Assembly (NCBI RefSeq): GCF_029946145.1
Contig: NZ_JAQSDY010000027.1
Location: 434,001-498,000, forward strand
DNA length: 64,000 nucleotides
DNA from: Brevundimonas sp.
Lineage (GTDB): Bacteria > Pseudomonadota > Alphaproteobacteria > Caulobacterales > Caulobacteraceae
Direction: 5' to 3'
This document shows, one piece after another, positions 47,091-56,329 of the stretch; the stretch's first letter is position 1; every line of letters begins with the position of its first letter. Made by a program: the position numbers and the translations under genes. The notes beneath the pieces were generated by a model. That model saw nothing but the letters and a program-made list of their open reading frames with translations. It was not told the DNA's origin and did not search any database.

Positions 47091-48179
47091 ATGAAGCCCC
47101 CCCTGCTGACCTCGACGGCAATGGAGACGGGCAGCCTGACCGGCCTGGATCAGCGCGCCCGCGACATCTTCCGCCGCATCGTCGAGACCTATCTGGAGAC
47201 CGGCGACCCGGTCGGCTCGCGCACCCTGTCGATGACCGGGGTCGCCCTGTCGCCCGCCTCGATCCGCAACACCATGCAGGACCTGACCATGGCGGGGCTG
47301 CTGGGCGCGCCCCACACCTCGGCGGGCCGGATCCCCACCCACGCCGGCCTGCGCCTGTTCGTCGACGGCCTGCTGGAGATCGGCGACATCGGCGCGGACG
47401 AACGGCGCGAGATCGATGCCCGCCTCGCTGGCCGCGGCCGCAGCTTCGAGGAGGCGCTGAACGAGGCCTCCAGCCTGCTGTCCGGCCTCGCCGGCGGGGC
47501 CAGCATCGTCGCCAGCCCGATCCGCGAGGCCGGGGTCAAGCACGTCGAATTCGTCGCTCTCGGCCACGACCAGGCCCTGGCCGTTCTGGTCGGCGACGAC
47601 GGCTCGGTCGAGAACCGCCTGATGCCGCTGAAGGCCGGGGTCACCCCCTCGACCCTGACCGAGGCGTCCAACTTCCTCAACGCCCGCCTCAAGGGCCGAC
47701 CCCTGCACGAGGCGCGCACCGAGATGCGCACCGAACTGGACGCCGCCCGCCGCGAGCTCAACGCCGCCGCCGCCCGCCTGGTCGAGGACGGCATGGCCGC
47801 CTGGTCGGGCGGGGCCGAGCGGGAACGGTCCCTGATCGTGCGCGGCCGCGCCAATCTGCTGCACGACCGCGAGACGGCCGAGGATCTGGACAAGGTCCGC
47901 ATCCTGTTCGACGACCTGGAGCAGAAGGAGCAGCTGATCGGCCTGCTGGACGGAGTGTCCTCGGCCCAGGGCGTGCGCATCTTCATCGGGGCGGAAACGC
48001 GGTTGTTCTCACTTTCGGGTTCCGCCGTGATCGCGGCGCCCTATATGACGGGCCGACAGCGGGTCCTGGGCGCCATCGGCGTGATCGGACCCGCGCGACT
48101 GAACTATGCCCGCATCATACCGTTGGTGGACTACACCGCCCGGGTGCTGGGGCGAATGCTGGACGGACAAGAGCCTTGA
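47091..48179 (+). CDS. hrcA: Heat-inducible transcription repressor HrcA
   Basis: The 362-residue repressor has an N-terminal winged helix ([30 protein letters not shown]), then [25 protein letters not shown] and a C-terminal GAF-like part ending [25 protein letters not shown]. HrcA binds CIRCE elements and represses groESL; no CIRCE element was found in this window. The gene is coupled to grpE through an overlapping TTGA. Confidence 0.95.
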   Translation: MKPPLLTSTAMETGSLTGLDQRARDIFRRIVETYLETGDPVGSRTLSMTGVALSPASIRNTMQDLTMAGLLGAPHTSAGRIPTHAGLRLFVDGLLEIGDIGADERREIDARLAGRGRSFEEALNEASSLLSGLAGGASIVASPIREAGVKHVEFVALGHDQALAVLVGDDGSVENRLMPLKAGVTPSTLTEASNFLNARLKGRPLHEARTEMRTELDAARRELNAAAARLVEDGMAAWSGGAERERSLIVRGRANLLHDRETAEDLDKVRILFDDLEQKEQLIGLLDGVSSAQGVRIFIGAETRLFSLSGSAVIAAPYMTGRQRVLGAIGVIGPARLNYARIIPLVDYTARVLGRMLDGQEP

Positions 48180-48808
48180 GCGACACACACGACGACTTCC
48201 CCCACTCCGAAGAGCTGGCCGCCGACATCGCGGAGGCCGGGGCCAACGCCGAGGCCGGCCTTGACGACGGCCTGGGCCCCATCGACGCCCTGATCGCCGA
48301 GCGCGACCAGTGGAAGGACCGCGCCCTGCGCGCCGTCGCCGAGGCCGAGAACACGAAAAAGCGGGCCGAGACCCAGTCCAACGACGCCCGCGCCTACGCC
48401 ATCCAGCGCTTCGCCCGCGACCTGCTGGGCGTGGCCGACAATCTCGAGCGCGCCCTTGCGGCCGCGCCCAGGGACGCCGACGCCGGCGAGGCGGGTCTGG
48501 TCACGGGTCTGGAGCTGACCCAGAAGTCGCTGCTGTCGGCCTTCGAGGCCAACAATCTGAAACGCGTCGCCCCCGAGCCGGGCGAGGCCTTCGATCCCCA
48601 CCTCCATCAGGCCATGATGGAACAGCCGTCCGACACCGTTCAGGGCGGTCAGGTGATCCAGACGCTTCAGGCCGGCTACGCCCTGTTCGGCCGCACCGTG
48701 CGACCGGCCATGGTCGTCGTCGCCGCCAAGGGCTCCGGGGCCGCGGCCGGAAACGCCGCCTATGTCGCGGCCGGCGCGACCGGCGGCAATTTCGACGGGA
48801 AAGCCTAG
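48176..48808 (+). CDS. grpE: Nucleotide exchange factor GrpE
   Basis: The 210-residue protein releases ADP from DnaK. It has a long N-terminal coiled coil ([22 protein letters not shown]) and the C-terminal beta domain ([16 protein letters not shown]). The end [20 protein letters not shown] is a little longer than usual. Translation starts with a TTG at 48176 that overlaps the hrcA TGA stop. No other start gives a full coiled coil. The stop shares a CTAG with the convergent hydrolase gene. Confidence 0.95.
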   Translation: MSDTHDDFPHSEELAADIAEAGANAEAGLDDGLGPIDALIAERDQWKDRALRAVAEAENTKKRAETQSNDARAYAIQRFARDLLGVADNLERALAAAPRDADAGEAGLVTGLELTQKSLLSAFEANNLKRVAPEPGEAFDPHLHQAMMEQPSDTVQGGQVIQTLQAGYALFGRTVRPAMVVVAAKGSGAAAGNAAYVAAGATGGNFDGKA

Positions 48809-49710
48809 GCTTTCAGCCGGGCCTCGAACAGGGCCAGCAGCTTGCCCCACCCATCGGCCGCGTCCGTCGCGCGGTAGCTGTCGCGATAGTCGGCGTGGAA
48901 GCCGTGCGGCGCGGCCGGATAGACGTCGATCCGGCTGTCCGTCTGGCCCGCCCGCTGCAGGGCCGCGCGCATGGTCTCGACGCTGGGCAGGGGAATGCCC
49001 CGGTCCGCCTCGCCGTACAAGCCCAGCACGGGCGCCTTGAGATCGGCGGCCAGATCGACCGGCCACGGCTGGCCGGCGGCGATCTGTTCGGGGGTGGCGT
49101 TGGCCGCCGGCGCCAGGCGGCCGTACCAGGCCACGCCGGCGTCGATCGCGGCGAAGCGCGCCGCCGCCTGCCACACCACCTTGCCGCCCCAGCAGAAGCC
49201 GGTGATCCCGACCTTGTCGGTATTGGCCCAAAGCTGCGAACTGGCCCAGTCGAGGGTCGCGGCGATATCGCCCATGACCTGCTCATAGCCCGCCGCGGCC
49301 ACGATCTGCTGGATGCGCGTCATGTCCGACAGCGGCGCCGGATCCTCGACCCGTACGAAAAAGGCCGGGGCGATGGCCGCGTAGCCGGCTTTCGCCAGCC
49401 GGCGGCAGACGTCGCGGATATATTCGTGGACGCCGAAGATCTCCGACACCACCACCACTACCGGGAAGGGACCGTCGCCGGTCGGGCGGGCTATGTACGC
49501 CGGCAGGCCGAAGCCGTCGGGCGCCGGACAGGTCGTCTGCTCGATGGTCAGGCCGTCGTCGCCCGTGGTGATCGGCGCCGCCTGACGCGCCAGCGCCGCG
49601 GGGGCGTAGCCGGCGAAGGCCAGTCCGCCGACGACCCCGGTCGCCAGGGCGCGGCGGCTGAAGCGGAAATCATCGGCCTCCGGGCCCTCGGGGCGGATCA
49701 GGTCGGTCAT
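48805..49710 (-). CDS. Dienelactone hydrolase family protein with Tat-like signal
   Basis: The 301-residue alpha/beta hydrolase has an N-terminal twin-arginine-like signal (FRFSRRALATGVVGG) and the DLH catalytic set: Cys in ITGFCWGGKV, Asp in GEADRGIP and His in APHGFHADY. The family hydrolyses dienelactones and similar esters; the natural substrate here is unknown. The start at 49710 is preferred to the upstream GTG- and ATG-rich frame to 49767. It is convergent with grpE. Confidence 0.87.
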   Translation of the reverse strand: MTDLIRPEGPEADDFRFSRRALATGVVGGLAFAGYAPAALARQAAPITTGDDGLTIEQTTCPAPDGFGLPAYIARPTGDGPFPVVVVVSEIFGVHEYIRDVCRRLAKAGYAAIAPAFFVRVEDPAPLSDMTRIQQIVAAAGYEQVMGDIAATLDWASSQLWANTDKVGITGFCWGGKVVWQAAARFAAIDAGVAWYGRLAPAANATPEQIAAGQPWPVDLAADLKAPVLGLYGEADRGIPLPSVETMRAALQRAGQTDSRIDVYPAAPHGFHADYRDSYRATDAADGWGKLLALFEARLKA

Positions 49711-49784
49711 CGGCGGCCTCCGGCTTGAAGAGGTCGGACCTTGGCCCGGAGCCCGCGGGCCGTCCATTCACGATTGCTGTGAAG

Positions 49785-50402
49785 CTACGAGGCCCTGCGC
49801 AGGGTCAGATTGATGCGCCCGCCGCCGGGAACGAGGCTCGACGAGCCGGCGATCACCCGGTCGATCCCGTGCCGCGCCAGCCGCGCCGGACCGGTCAGGG
49901 CGCAGACGTCGCCCGACGCCAGCCGGATCGATTTCGTCGGCCCGCCGCCCGCCGCCCCGATCCGGAACACCGCCGCGTCGCCCAGCGACACCGACAGCAC
50001 CGGCGCCGTCATGTCCGCCTCGTCCCGGTCCTGATGCAGACCCATCTTCGCCCCGTCGCGGTACAGATTGACCAGACAGGCGTCCGGCGACGCCGCCCCC
50101 GTCAGCTCCCGCCAGAGGTCCAGCAACAAGCCCGGAATCGGCGGCCAGGCCGCACCCGTCACCGGATGCGTCGCCTGATACCGGTAGCCCGCCCGGTCCG
50201 ACACCCAGCCCAGCGGCCCCAGACTGGTCATCCGCACCGAGAACGGTCGCCCGCCCGGCGTCACGGGCCGGTAAAAGGGCGCCTGCGCCTCGGCCGCCAG
50301 CACCTCGGCCAGCAGGCCGCCCTGTTCGGACGCGGAAAGGGCTCCCGGCCAGAACCGGAAGCCCTCCATTCCCGTAGCGATCTCAGGGCGCGCGCTGCTC
50401 AT
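49785..50402 (-). CDS. alkB: Alpha-ketoglutarate-dependent DNA repair dioxygenase AlkB
   Basis: The 205-residue enzyme demethylates 1-methyladenine and 3-methylcytosine in DNA. The Fe(II) ligands are His and Asp in GLHQDRDEADM and a later His in LARHGIDRV. The 2-oxoglutarate-binding motif is GGRINLTLRR at the end. The N-terminal part includes RPVTPGGRPFSVRMTSLGPLGWV. No LexA box was seen upstream. The ATG at 50402 is used; an earlier GTG-type start at 50423 adds seven residues. Confidence 0.93.
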   Translation of the reverse strand: MSSARPEIATGMEGFRFWPGALSASEQGGLLAEVLAAEAQAPFYRPVTPGGRPFSVRMTSLGPLGWVSDRAGYRYQATHPVTGAAWPPIPGLLLDLWRELTGAASPDACLVNLYRDGAKMGLHQDRDEADMTAPVLSVSLGDAAVFRIGAAGGGPTKSIRLASGDVCALTGPARLARHGIDRVIAGSSSLVPGGGRINLTLRRAS

Positions 50403-50484
50403 CCTGACAAGGTAGCCACGCACGGCCCGGCCTCAAGTAGCCCAAAGGGCGACAGGCCCCACGAACAGGCTGGGCGCTCCGCGA

Positions 50485-50895
50485 TCAGCGCGTGTAATAA
50501 TAATCCGCGATCTCGCAGACGTTGATGTTGTTGCGGATCAGGCTCTGGCCGTTGGTGAAATCGGCCTTGAAGTCGAACAGGCAGGCGCCGGTGCCGTCGT
50601 CGATGTTCATCACGATGCTGGCGTTGTTGGCCAGGACGTCGTCGCCCAGGATGTCTTCCTCCCAGTCGCTCCGGCTCGTGTTCGACGCATAGAAACGCAG
50701 CATGACCCAGCCGGTATTGTTGTGGATGCGGACGCGGCGGTTGCGGCCGTCGCGCGATTGCACCGGCGCGGAGGCGGCGGCGGGCGTGACGACGGCGGCC
50801 CGTTCGGGGGCGGCCACGGTGACGGCGGCGGCCGCGGTCGACGCCAGAGCCGCGAGAATCAGGGCGGCGCGGGCGATGGTCTTGTGAATGTTCAT
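50485..50895 (-). CDS. Secreted protein of unknown function
   Basis: The 136-residue protein has a signal peptide (MNIHKTIARAALILAALAST) and a compact domain beginning RRVRIHNNTGWVMLRFYAS. This continues through SDWEEDILGDDVLANNASIVMNIDD to a conserved-looking ACLFDFKADFTNG and CEIADYYY. The pattern recurs in alphaproteobacterial hypothetical proteins. The two mature cysteines may pair. The ATG at 50895 has a GGGGAGAA site. Function is unknown. Confidence 0.72.
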   Translation of the reverse strand: MNIHKTIARAALILAALASTAAAAVTVAAPERAAVVTPAAASAPVQSRDGRNRRVRIHNNTGWVMLRFYASNTSRSDWEEDILGDDVLANNASIVMNIDDGTGACLFDFKADFTNGQSLIRNNINVCEIADYYYTR

Positions 50896-51201
50896 TTCGG
50901 TTTCTCCCCGGAGACCAGCCCCCCTCAGGCCGGTTAAGGCCCCATTTACTACACCAATGTTCGTCGAAATCATCCCTTCTGATGCAAGATCGAATCTTCG
51001 CTCCAGGGCGTTTGGGACTTGCGGGCGGGGGGGTGTTTCCCATATCGGCCACAACCGTCCTAAAACCCCGCAACGCGTGGGGCTTTGTGGCCGTAACCGT
51101 ACCAATCGACCTCAAGACCCTGACACCGGGGGCGGTCACGCGCGGCGCTTCGCTTTAAAAGGCCGCCGCACCGCCCGCTGAAATGGAGTGAAAGACCACA
51201 C
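50896..51201. other. Intergenic region upstream of dnaK
   Basis: This 306-base region has no supported gene. It holds a sigma-32-like promoter (51018-51048) and a small hairpin (CCCC/GGGG, 51066-51082) in the leader. A GGAGTGAAAG site precedes dnaK. No CIRCE element was found. Confidence 0.6.
51018..51048 (+). promoter_or_regulatory. Sigma-32 type promoter of dnaK
   Basis: CTTG at 51018-51021, 17 bases, then CCCATATCGG at 51039-51048 matches CTTG-N17-CYTATNTNNG at all but one base. It lies about 155 bases upstream of the dnaK ATG. Confidence 0.5.
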
Positions 51202-53115
51202 ATGGCCAAGATCATCGGCATCGACCTGGGCACGACGAACTCGTGCGTCGCCGTCATGGACGGCAAGAACCCCAAGGTCATCGAGAACGCCGAGGGCAAC
51301 CGCACCACGCCCTCCGTCATCGCCATCCAGGAGGGCGGCGAAACGCTCGTCGGCCAGCCCGCGCGCCGTCAGGCCGTGACCAATCCGACCAACACCTTCT
51401 TCGCCATCAAGCGCCTGATCGGCCGCTCGTTCGACGACCCCGTGGTCGCCAAGGACAAGAAGATGGTCCCCTACGAGATCGTCAAGGGCCCGACCGGCGA
51501 CGCCTGGGTGCGCGCCAACGGCAAGGACTATTCACCCCAGCAGATCTCGGCCTTCACCCTCGGCAAGATGAAGGAGGCCGCTGAGGCCTACCTCGGCGAG
51601 ACCGTGACCCAGGCCGTCATCACCGTGCCGGCCTATTTCAACGACGCCCAGCGTCAGGCGACCAAGGACGCCGGCAAGATCGCCGGCCTCGAGGTCCTGC
51701 GCATCATCAACGAGCCGACTGCGGCGGCCCTGGCCTATGGCCTGGACAAGAACGACGGCCAGAAGATCGCCGTCTACGACCTCGGCGGCGGCACCTTTGA
51801 CGTCTCGATCCTCGAGATCGGCGATGGCGTCTTCGAGGTGAAGTCGACCAACGGCGACACCTTCCTGGGCGGCGAGGACTTCGACCTGCGCCTGGTCGAC
51901 TACCTGGCCGACGAGTTCAAGAAGGAGCAGGGCGTCGACCTGCGCTCCGACAAACTGGCCCTGCAGCGCCTCAAGGAAGAGGCCGAAAAGGCCAAGAAGG
52001 AGCTCAGCTCCACGACCCAGTACGAGGTCAATCTGCCGTTCATCACCATGAACGCCTCGGGCCCGCTGCACCTCAACATCAAGCTGTCGCGCGCCAAGCT
52101 GGAGGCCCTCGTCGACGACCTGGTCCAGCGCACCATCGAACCCTGCGCCAAGGCGCTGAAGGACGCGGGCCTCAAGGCCTCGGACATCGACGAAGTGGTG
52201 CTGGTCGGCGGCATGACCCGCATGCCGATGGTCCAGGAAGCCGTGAAGAAATTCTTCGGCAAGGAGCCGCACAAGGGCGTCAACCCCGATGAAGTCGTGG
52301 CGCTGGGCGCGGCCGTTCAGGCCGGCGTGCTGCAGGGCGACGTCAAGGACGTGCTGCTGCTTGACGTGACCCCGCTGACGCTGGGCATCGAAACCCTCGG
52401 CGGGGTCTTCACTCCGCTGATCGAACGCAACACGACGATCCCGACCAAGAAGAGCCAGGTCTTCTCGACCGCCGACGACAACCAGTCGGCCGTGACGATC
52501 CGGGTCTTCCAGGGCGAGCGTCCGATGGCCGCCGACAACAAGGTGCTGGGTCAGTTCGACCTGATGGGCATTCCCCCCGCGCCGCGCGGCATGCCGCAGA
52601 TCGAGGTCGCCTTCGACATTGACGCCAACGGCATCGTTCACGTGACCGCCAAGGACAAGGCGACCAACAAGGAACAGTCGATCCGCATCCAGGCCAACGG
52701 CGGCCTCTCGGACGCCGACATCGACAAGATGGTCAAGGAAGCCGAGGCCAACGCCGCGGCCGACAAGGCCAAGAAGGAAATGGTCGAGGCGGTCAACGCC
52801 GCCGACAGCCTGATCCACTCGACCGAAAAGGCCATGGCCGAACACGGCGACAAGGTCGGGGCCGAAGAGAAGACCGCGATCGAGACTGCCCTGGCCGAAC
52901 TGAAGACGGCCAAAGAGGGTACGGATCCGGAAGATATCCGGACGAAGACCAACACCCTGGTCCAGGCCTCGATGAAGCTGGGCGAGGCCATGTACGCCTC
53001 GCAACAGGGCGCCGGCGACGACGCCTCGGCTGAAGCCCCCGCCGACGACGGCGTGGTCGACGCCGAGTTCGAGGAAGTCTCGCCTGACGGCGACGACGAG
53101 AAGAAGAGCGCGTAG
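51202..53115 (+). CDS. dnaK: Molecular chaperone DnaK (Hsp70)
   Basis: The 637-residue chaperone has the nucleotide-binding motifs [12 protein letters not shown] and [13 protein letters not shown], and the GGMTRMP phosphate 2 loop near 340. The substrate-binding domain follows, with a helical lid ending in an acidic tail ([21 protein letters not shown]). It folds and refolds proteins with DnaJ and GrpE. It has its own promoter and is followed by dnaJ after 169 bases that include a hairpin. Confidence 0.98.
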   Translation: MAKIIGIDLGTTNSCVAVMDGKNPKVIENAEGNRTTPSVIAIQEGGETLVGQPARRQAVTNPTNTFFAIKRLIGRSFDDPVVAKDKKMVPYEIVKGPTGDAWVRANGKDYSPQQISAFTLGKMKEAAEAYLGETVTQAVITVPAYFNDAQRQATKDAGKIAGLEVLRIINEPTAAALAYGLDKNDGQKIAVYDLGGGTFDVSILEIGDGVFEVKSTNGDTFLGGEDFDLRLVDYLADEFKKEQGVDLRSDKLALQRLKEEAEKAKKELSSTTQYEVNLPFITMNASGPLHLNIKLSRAKLEALVDDLVQRTIEPCAKALKDAGLKASDIDEVVLVGGMTRMPMVQEAVKKFFGKEPHKGVNPDEVVALGAAVQAGVLQGDVKDVLLLDVTPLTLGIETLGGVFTPLIERNTTIPTKKSQVFSTADDNQSAVTIRVFQGERPMAADNKVLGQFDLMGIPPAPRGMPQIEVAFDIDANGIVHVTAKDKATNKEQSIRIQANGGLSDADIDKMVKEAEANAAADKAKKEMVEAVNAADSLIHSTEKAMAEHGDKVGAEEKTAIETALAELKTAKEGTDPEDIRTKTNTLVQASMKLGEAMYASQQGAGDDASAEAPADDGVVDAEFEEVSPDGDDEKKSA

Positions 53116-53139
53116 GCCACACCGGCTCCGCATTCACCC

Positions 53140-53174
53140 CGGCCCCGCCTGTCTGATGACGGGCGGGGCCGTTT
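53140..53174 (+). terminator. Hairpin between dnaK and dnaJ
   Basis: Ten-base perfect arms at 53140-53149 and 53162-53171 are followed by only three T residues. It may partly terminate dnaK transcripts, giving less dnaJ, or stabilise the mRNA 3' end. Confidence 0.5.
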
Positions 53175-53284
53175 CATGAACTTGCATCATTTTCCCGGGC
53201 GCCCATGTCAGCCCGGTCAGCCGTTTCGGTCATTCGCCCGCCAAGAGGCGAGACCGTCGGCACGGGTAAGAGGACGAACGCCTG

Positions 53285-54466
53285 ATGGCGACGCGTGACT
53301 ATTACGAGGTTCTCGAGGTCGAACGGACCATCGACGCCGCCGGCCTGAAATCGGCCTATCGCAAGCTGGCCATGAAGCACCACCCGGACAAGAACGGCGG
53401 GTGCGAGGACGCCATGGCGCGTTTCAAGGAAATTTCCGAAGCCTATTCGATCCTGTCGGACGACCAGAAGCGCGCCGCCTACGACCGCTTCGGCCACGCC
53501 GGAGTCAACGGCGGCGGCGGCGGGTTCGGCGGCCAGGGCCAGGGCTTCACCGACGTCAACGACATCTTCTCCCAGGTCTTCGGCGAGGCGTTCGGCGACG
53601 TCTTCGGCGGCCGTCAGGGTGGCGGAGCCCGCCAGCATGGCCCCCGCCGCGGCTCCGACCTGCGCTACGACCTCGAGATCACGCTGGAGCAGGCCTACAA
53701 GGGCGCCGACGTGGAGATCGCCGTTCCCACCACCGCGGCCTGCGACACCTGCGAAGGCACGGGCGCCAAGGCCGGCACCAAGCCGACCACCTGCACCACC
53801 TGCCAGGGCGCCGGCCGGGTCCGGTCAGCCAACGGCTTCTTCCAGGTCGAGCGCACCTGCCCCCGCTGCGGCGGCCAGGGCCAGATGATCGCCGAGCCCT
53901 GCACCAGCTGCGCCGGCCACGGCCAGGTGCGCAAGAACCGCAAGCTGCAGCTCAAGGTCCCCGCCGGCGTCGACGACGGTTCGCGCATCCGCCTGTCGGG
54001 CGAGGGCGACGCCGGCATGCGGGGCGGTCCGCGTGGCGACCTGTACGTCTTCCTGTCGGTGACGCCGCATGAACTGTTCGAGCGCGACAACCTCGACCTG
54101 CTGGTCACCGTCCCCGTGCCCATGACCACGGCGGCCCTGGGCGGCGAGATCGACGCCCCCTGCCTGACATCCGAAGCCTGCGACGGCCGCTGCCGCGCGC
54201 CCGTCAGCGTCCCCGCCGGCTCCCAGACCGGCAAGACGGTGCGCATCAAGGGCAAGGGCATGCCGCATCTGAACGGCAAGAACCGCGGCGATCTGGTGGT
54301 CGAGCTGTTCGTCGAGACTCCGACCGACCTGACGGCGCACCAGAAGGAGCTGCTGCAGGAACTGGCCGCCTCGCTGGGCGAGAGCCAGACCCCGCGCAAC
54401 TCGTCCTTCGCCGGCAAGGCCAAGCGCTTCTGGGCCGACATCCTGGGCTCGGAAGCGCCGCAGTAG
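53285..54466 (+). CDS. dnaJ: Chaperone DnaJ (Hsp40)
   Basis: The 393-residue cochaperone has a J domain with HPD (KHHPDKNGG), a Gly/Phe-rich linker and four CxxCxGxG-type zinc repeats (CDTCEGTG, CTTCQGAG, CPRCGGQG and CTSCAGHG). C-terminal client domains follow. An unusual insert, CLTSEACDGRCRAP near residue 298, adds three cysteines outside the zinc domain. It stimulates DnaK ATPase. Normal start at 53285. Confidence 0.97.
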   Translation: MATRDYYEVLEVERTIDAAGLKSAYRKLAMKHHPDKNGGCEDAMARFKEISEAYSILSDDQKRAAYDRFGHAGVNGGGGGFGGQGQGFTDVNDIFSQVFGEAFGDVFGGRQGGGARQHGPRRGSDLRYDLEITLEQAYKGADVEIAVPTTAACDTCEGTGAKAGTKPTTCTTCQGAGRVRSANGFFQVERTCPRCGGQGQMIAEPCTSCAGHGQVRKNRKLQLKVPAGVDDGSRIRLSGEGDAGMRGGPRGDLYVFLSVTPHELFERDNLDLLVTVPVPMTTAALGGEIDAPCLTSEACDGRCRAPVSVPAGSQTGKTVRIKGKGMPHLNGKNRGDLVVELFVETPTDLTAHQKELLQELAASLGESQTPRNSSFAGKAKRFWADILGSEAPQ

Positions 54467-54535
54467 GTCGGGCGTCCCGGGATGACGGCGCTCGCGAATG
54501 CCGCCACTATGTCCGTGAACTGACAGGGGTCTGAG

Positions 54536-55285
54536 TTGAGCGTCATTTTCCACGCCGGCATCTCCGGCGCCCGTGGCCGCATGGGCCGGGCTGTCTCAAG
54601 CGTTCTGGACGCCCGCGACGACGTGGTTGTCGCCGCCCGGTTCGACCGCGGCGAGACGCCGGACCTGTCGCTGTGCGACGTCATCATCGACTTCTCGACG
54701 CCCGAGGCCTCGGTCGAACTGGCCCGGGCCTGCGCCGAACGGGGGGGTCCGGCCCTGGTCATCGGCTCGACCGGCCTGACGCCCGAGCAGGAGACCGACA
54801 TCCACAAGGCGTCGGAAAGGATCGCCATCGTCCGCAGCGGTAATTTCTCGCTGGGGGTCAACATCCTGATCGGTCTGGTCGAACATGCCGCCCAGCGTCT
54901 TGACCCGCGCGACTGGGACATCGAAGTGCTGGAGACCCATCACCGCAAGAAGGCCGACGCCCCGTCGGGCACCGCCCTGATGCTGGGCGAGGCGGCCGCC
55001 AACGGGCGCGGCGAGGATCTGGCCGACGTCCGCACCCCTCCCTATGACGGTATCACCGGCGAGCGCGAACCCGGCAAAATCGGCTTCGCCTCCCTGCGCG
55101 CCGGCGGCGTCATCGGCGAACACACGGTCCTGTTCGCCTCCGAGGACGAGACCCTGACGCTCAGCCACTCGGCCATCGACCGCTCGCTGTTCGCGCGCGG
55201 CGCCGTCGCCGCCGCCGCCTGGGTCCGCGGCCGCAAGCCGGGCCTCTACGACATGCAGGACGTTCTCGGTTTTCGCCAGGCCTGA
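54536..55285 (+). CDS. dapB: 4-hydroxy-tetrahydrodipicolinate reductase
   Basis: The 249-residue enzyme makes tetrahydrodipicolinate in lysine and diaminopimelate synthesis. It has the N-terminal nucleotide motif GISGARGRMGRAVSS, DFSTPEA, GSTGLTPEQ and the catalytic EVLETHHRKKADAPSGTAL region. The start appears to be TTG at 54536; the first ATG in frame is within the Rossmann motif. It lies downstream of dnaJ, as in several relatives. Confidence 0.95.
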   Translation: MSVIFHAGISGARGRMGRAVSSVLDARDDVVVAARFDRGETPDLSLCDVIIDFSTPEASVELARACAERGGPALVIGSTGLTPEQETDIHKASERIAIVRSGNFSLGVNILIGLVEHAAQRLDPRDWDIEVLETHHRKKADAPSGTALMLGEAAANGRGEDLADVRTPPYDGITGEREPGKIGFASLRAGGVIGEHTVLFASEDETLTLSHSAIDRSLFARGAVAAAAWVRGRKPGLYDMQDVLGFRQA

Positions 55286-55429
55286 CGGCCTCCCTGGGGC
55301 GCTACCGCTCCCGACGCGGTCGGTCGCTGCTTGAGCGCAAGCATGCGCGAAGCGCCAGGCCGCGTCGGGTCGGGAGGTCCCGAAGGGCCGACGACCGCGG
55401 CCCACCAAAGATGCTGAGGCCCTTGGGCC

Positions 55430-55795
55430 TCAATGCGCGTGACGGCTGCGGCCGTGACCGCGTCCGACGAACAGCGACTTGATGAAGAAGAAGACCGCGA
55501 TGACGATCGCATAGCCCAGGAACAGGGCCAGCACGGTCATCCAGAAGGTCAGGCTCAGCAGGTTCGGCAGGACCATGGCTCCGCCGTCCAGCATGGGCCG
55601 CAGCACACCGATCAGGATGTGCACGAGGGCCGCGCCCAGCGCCGTCGCCCACAGGCGGCTCCAGGCAGGCATCATCAGGGCCGCGATCACGGCGATCAGC
55701 AGGCCCATGATCTGGTTGACGCTGTCGAACCCGCCCTGGGCGAGGCCGAAGATGCTGGTCAGAAACGCGCCGATCGAATCGAACAGGGACTCCAT
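55430..55795 (-). CDS. Small membrane protein of unknown function
   Basis: The 121-residue protein has three hydrophobic segments (about 27-52, 56-66 and 78-110) and a basic, His-rich end (RGHGRSRHAH). The N-terminal 25 residues are amphipathic. No family was recognised. It precedes nothing on the same strand within 140 bases and is divergent from the region containing dut. Function is unknown. Confidence 0.65.
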   Translation of the reverse strand: MESLFDSIGAFLTSIFGLAQGGFDSVNQIMGLLIAVIAALMMPAWSRLWATALGAALVHILIGVLRPMLDGGAMVLPNLLSLTFWMTVLALFLGYAIVIAVFFFIKSLFVGRGHGRSRHAH

Positions 55796-55867
55796 ACGCC
55801 AACCTCCTGGATACGGCCGAGCTTGGCCGGAAGCAGGGTTAACGCGCCCCGGGACGAATGGCTCCGC

Positions 55868-56317
55868 TTAACGTCCGGTCGAGCCGAAACCGCCCGCGCC
55901 GCGCGCCGTTTCGTCCAGCGCCGCGACCTCCGTCATCTCCGCTTGGGCGTACGAAGCGATGACAAGCTGGGCGATGCGCTCGCCGCGGCGGATCACGAAC
56001 GGCTCTTGGCCGTGGTTGATCAGGATCACCCCCACCTCGCCGCGATAGTCGCTGTCGATGGTGCCGGGTGAATTCAGGCAGGTGATCCCGTGCTTGAGCG
56101 CCAGACCGGACCGGGGCCGCACCTGGGCCTCATAGCCGGGCTCCAGCGCGATTTTCAGGCCCGTGGGCGCCAGAACCCGCGCCCCCGGCGTCAGCGTGAG
56201 GGGCGCGTCCTCCGGCACCGCCGCCCGCAGGTCCATTCCGGCCGACCCGGCGGTCTCATAGGCGGGCAGGGGCAGGCCTTCGGCATGGGGCAGGCGTTCG
56301 ACGCGGACGGTGGTCAT
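55868..56317 (-). CDS. dut: Deoxyuridine triphosphatase
   Basis: The 149-residue trimeric enzyme hydrolyses dUTP to dUMP and keeps uracil out of DNA. All five dUTPase motifs are visible: [32 protein letters not shown] and the C-terminal [11 protein letters not shown]. It follows coaBC by 12 bases on the same strand, a known arrangement. Confidence 0.97.
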   Translation of the reverse strand: MTTVRVERLPHAEGLPLPAYETAGSAGMDLRAAVPEDAPLTLTPGARVLAPTGLKIALEPGYEAQVRPRSGLALKHGITCLNSPGTIDSDYRGEVGVILINHGQEPFVIRRGERIAQLVIASYAQAEMTEVAALDETARGAGGFGSTGR

Positions 56318-56329
56318 GCGAAAGAGCTC

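Noticed and set aside
47022..51201. CIRCE element expected with hrcA
   Set aside because: No TTAGCACTC-N9-GAGTGCTAA-like sequence found near hrcA, grpE or dnaK.
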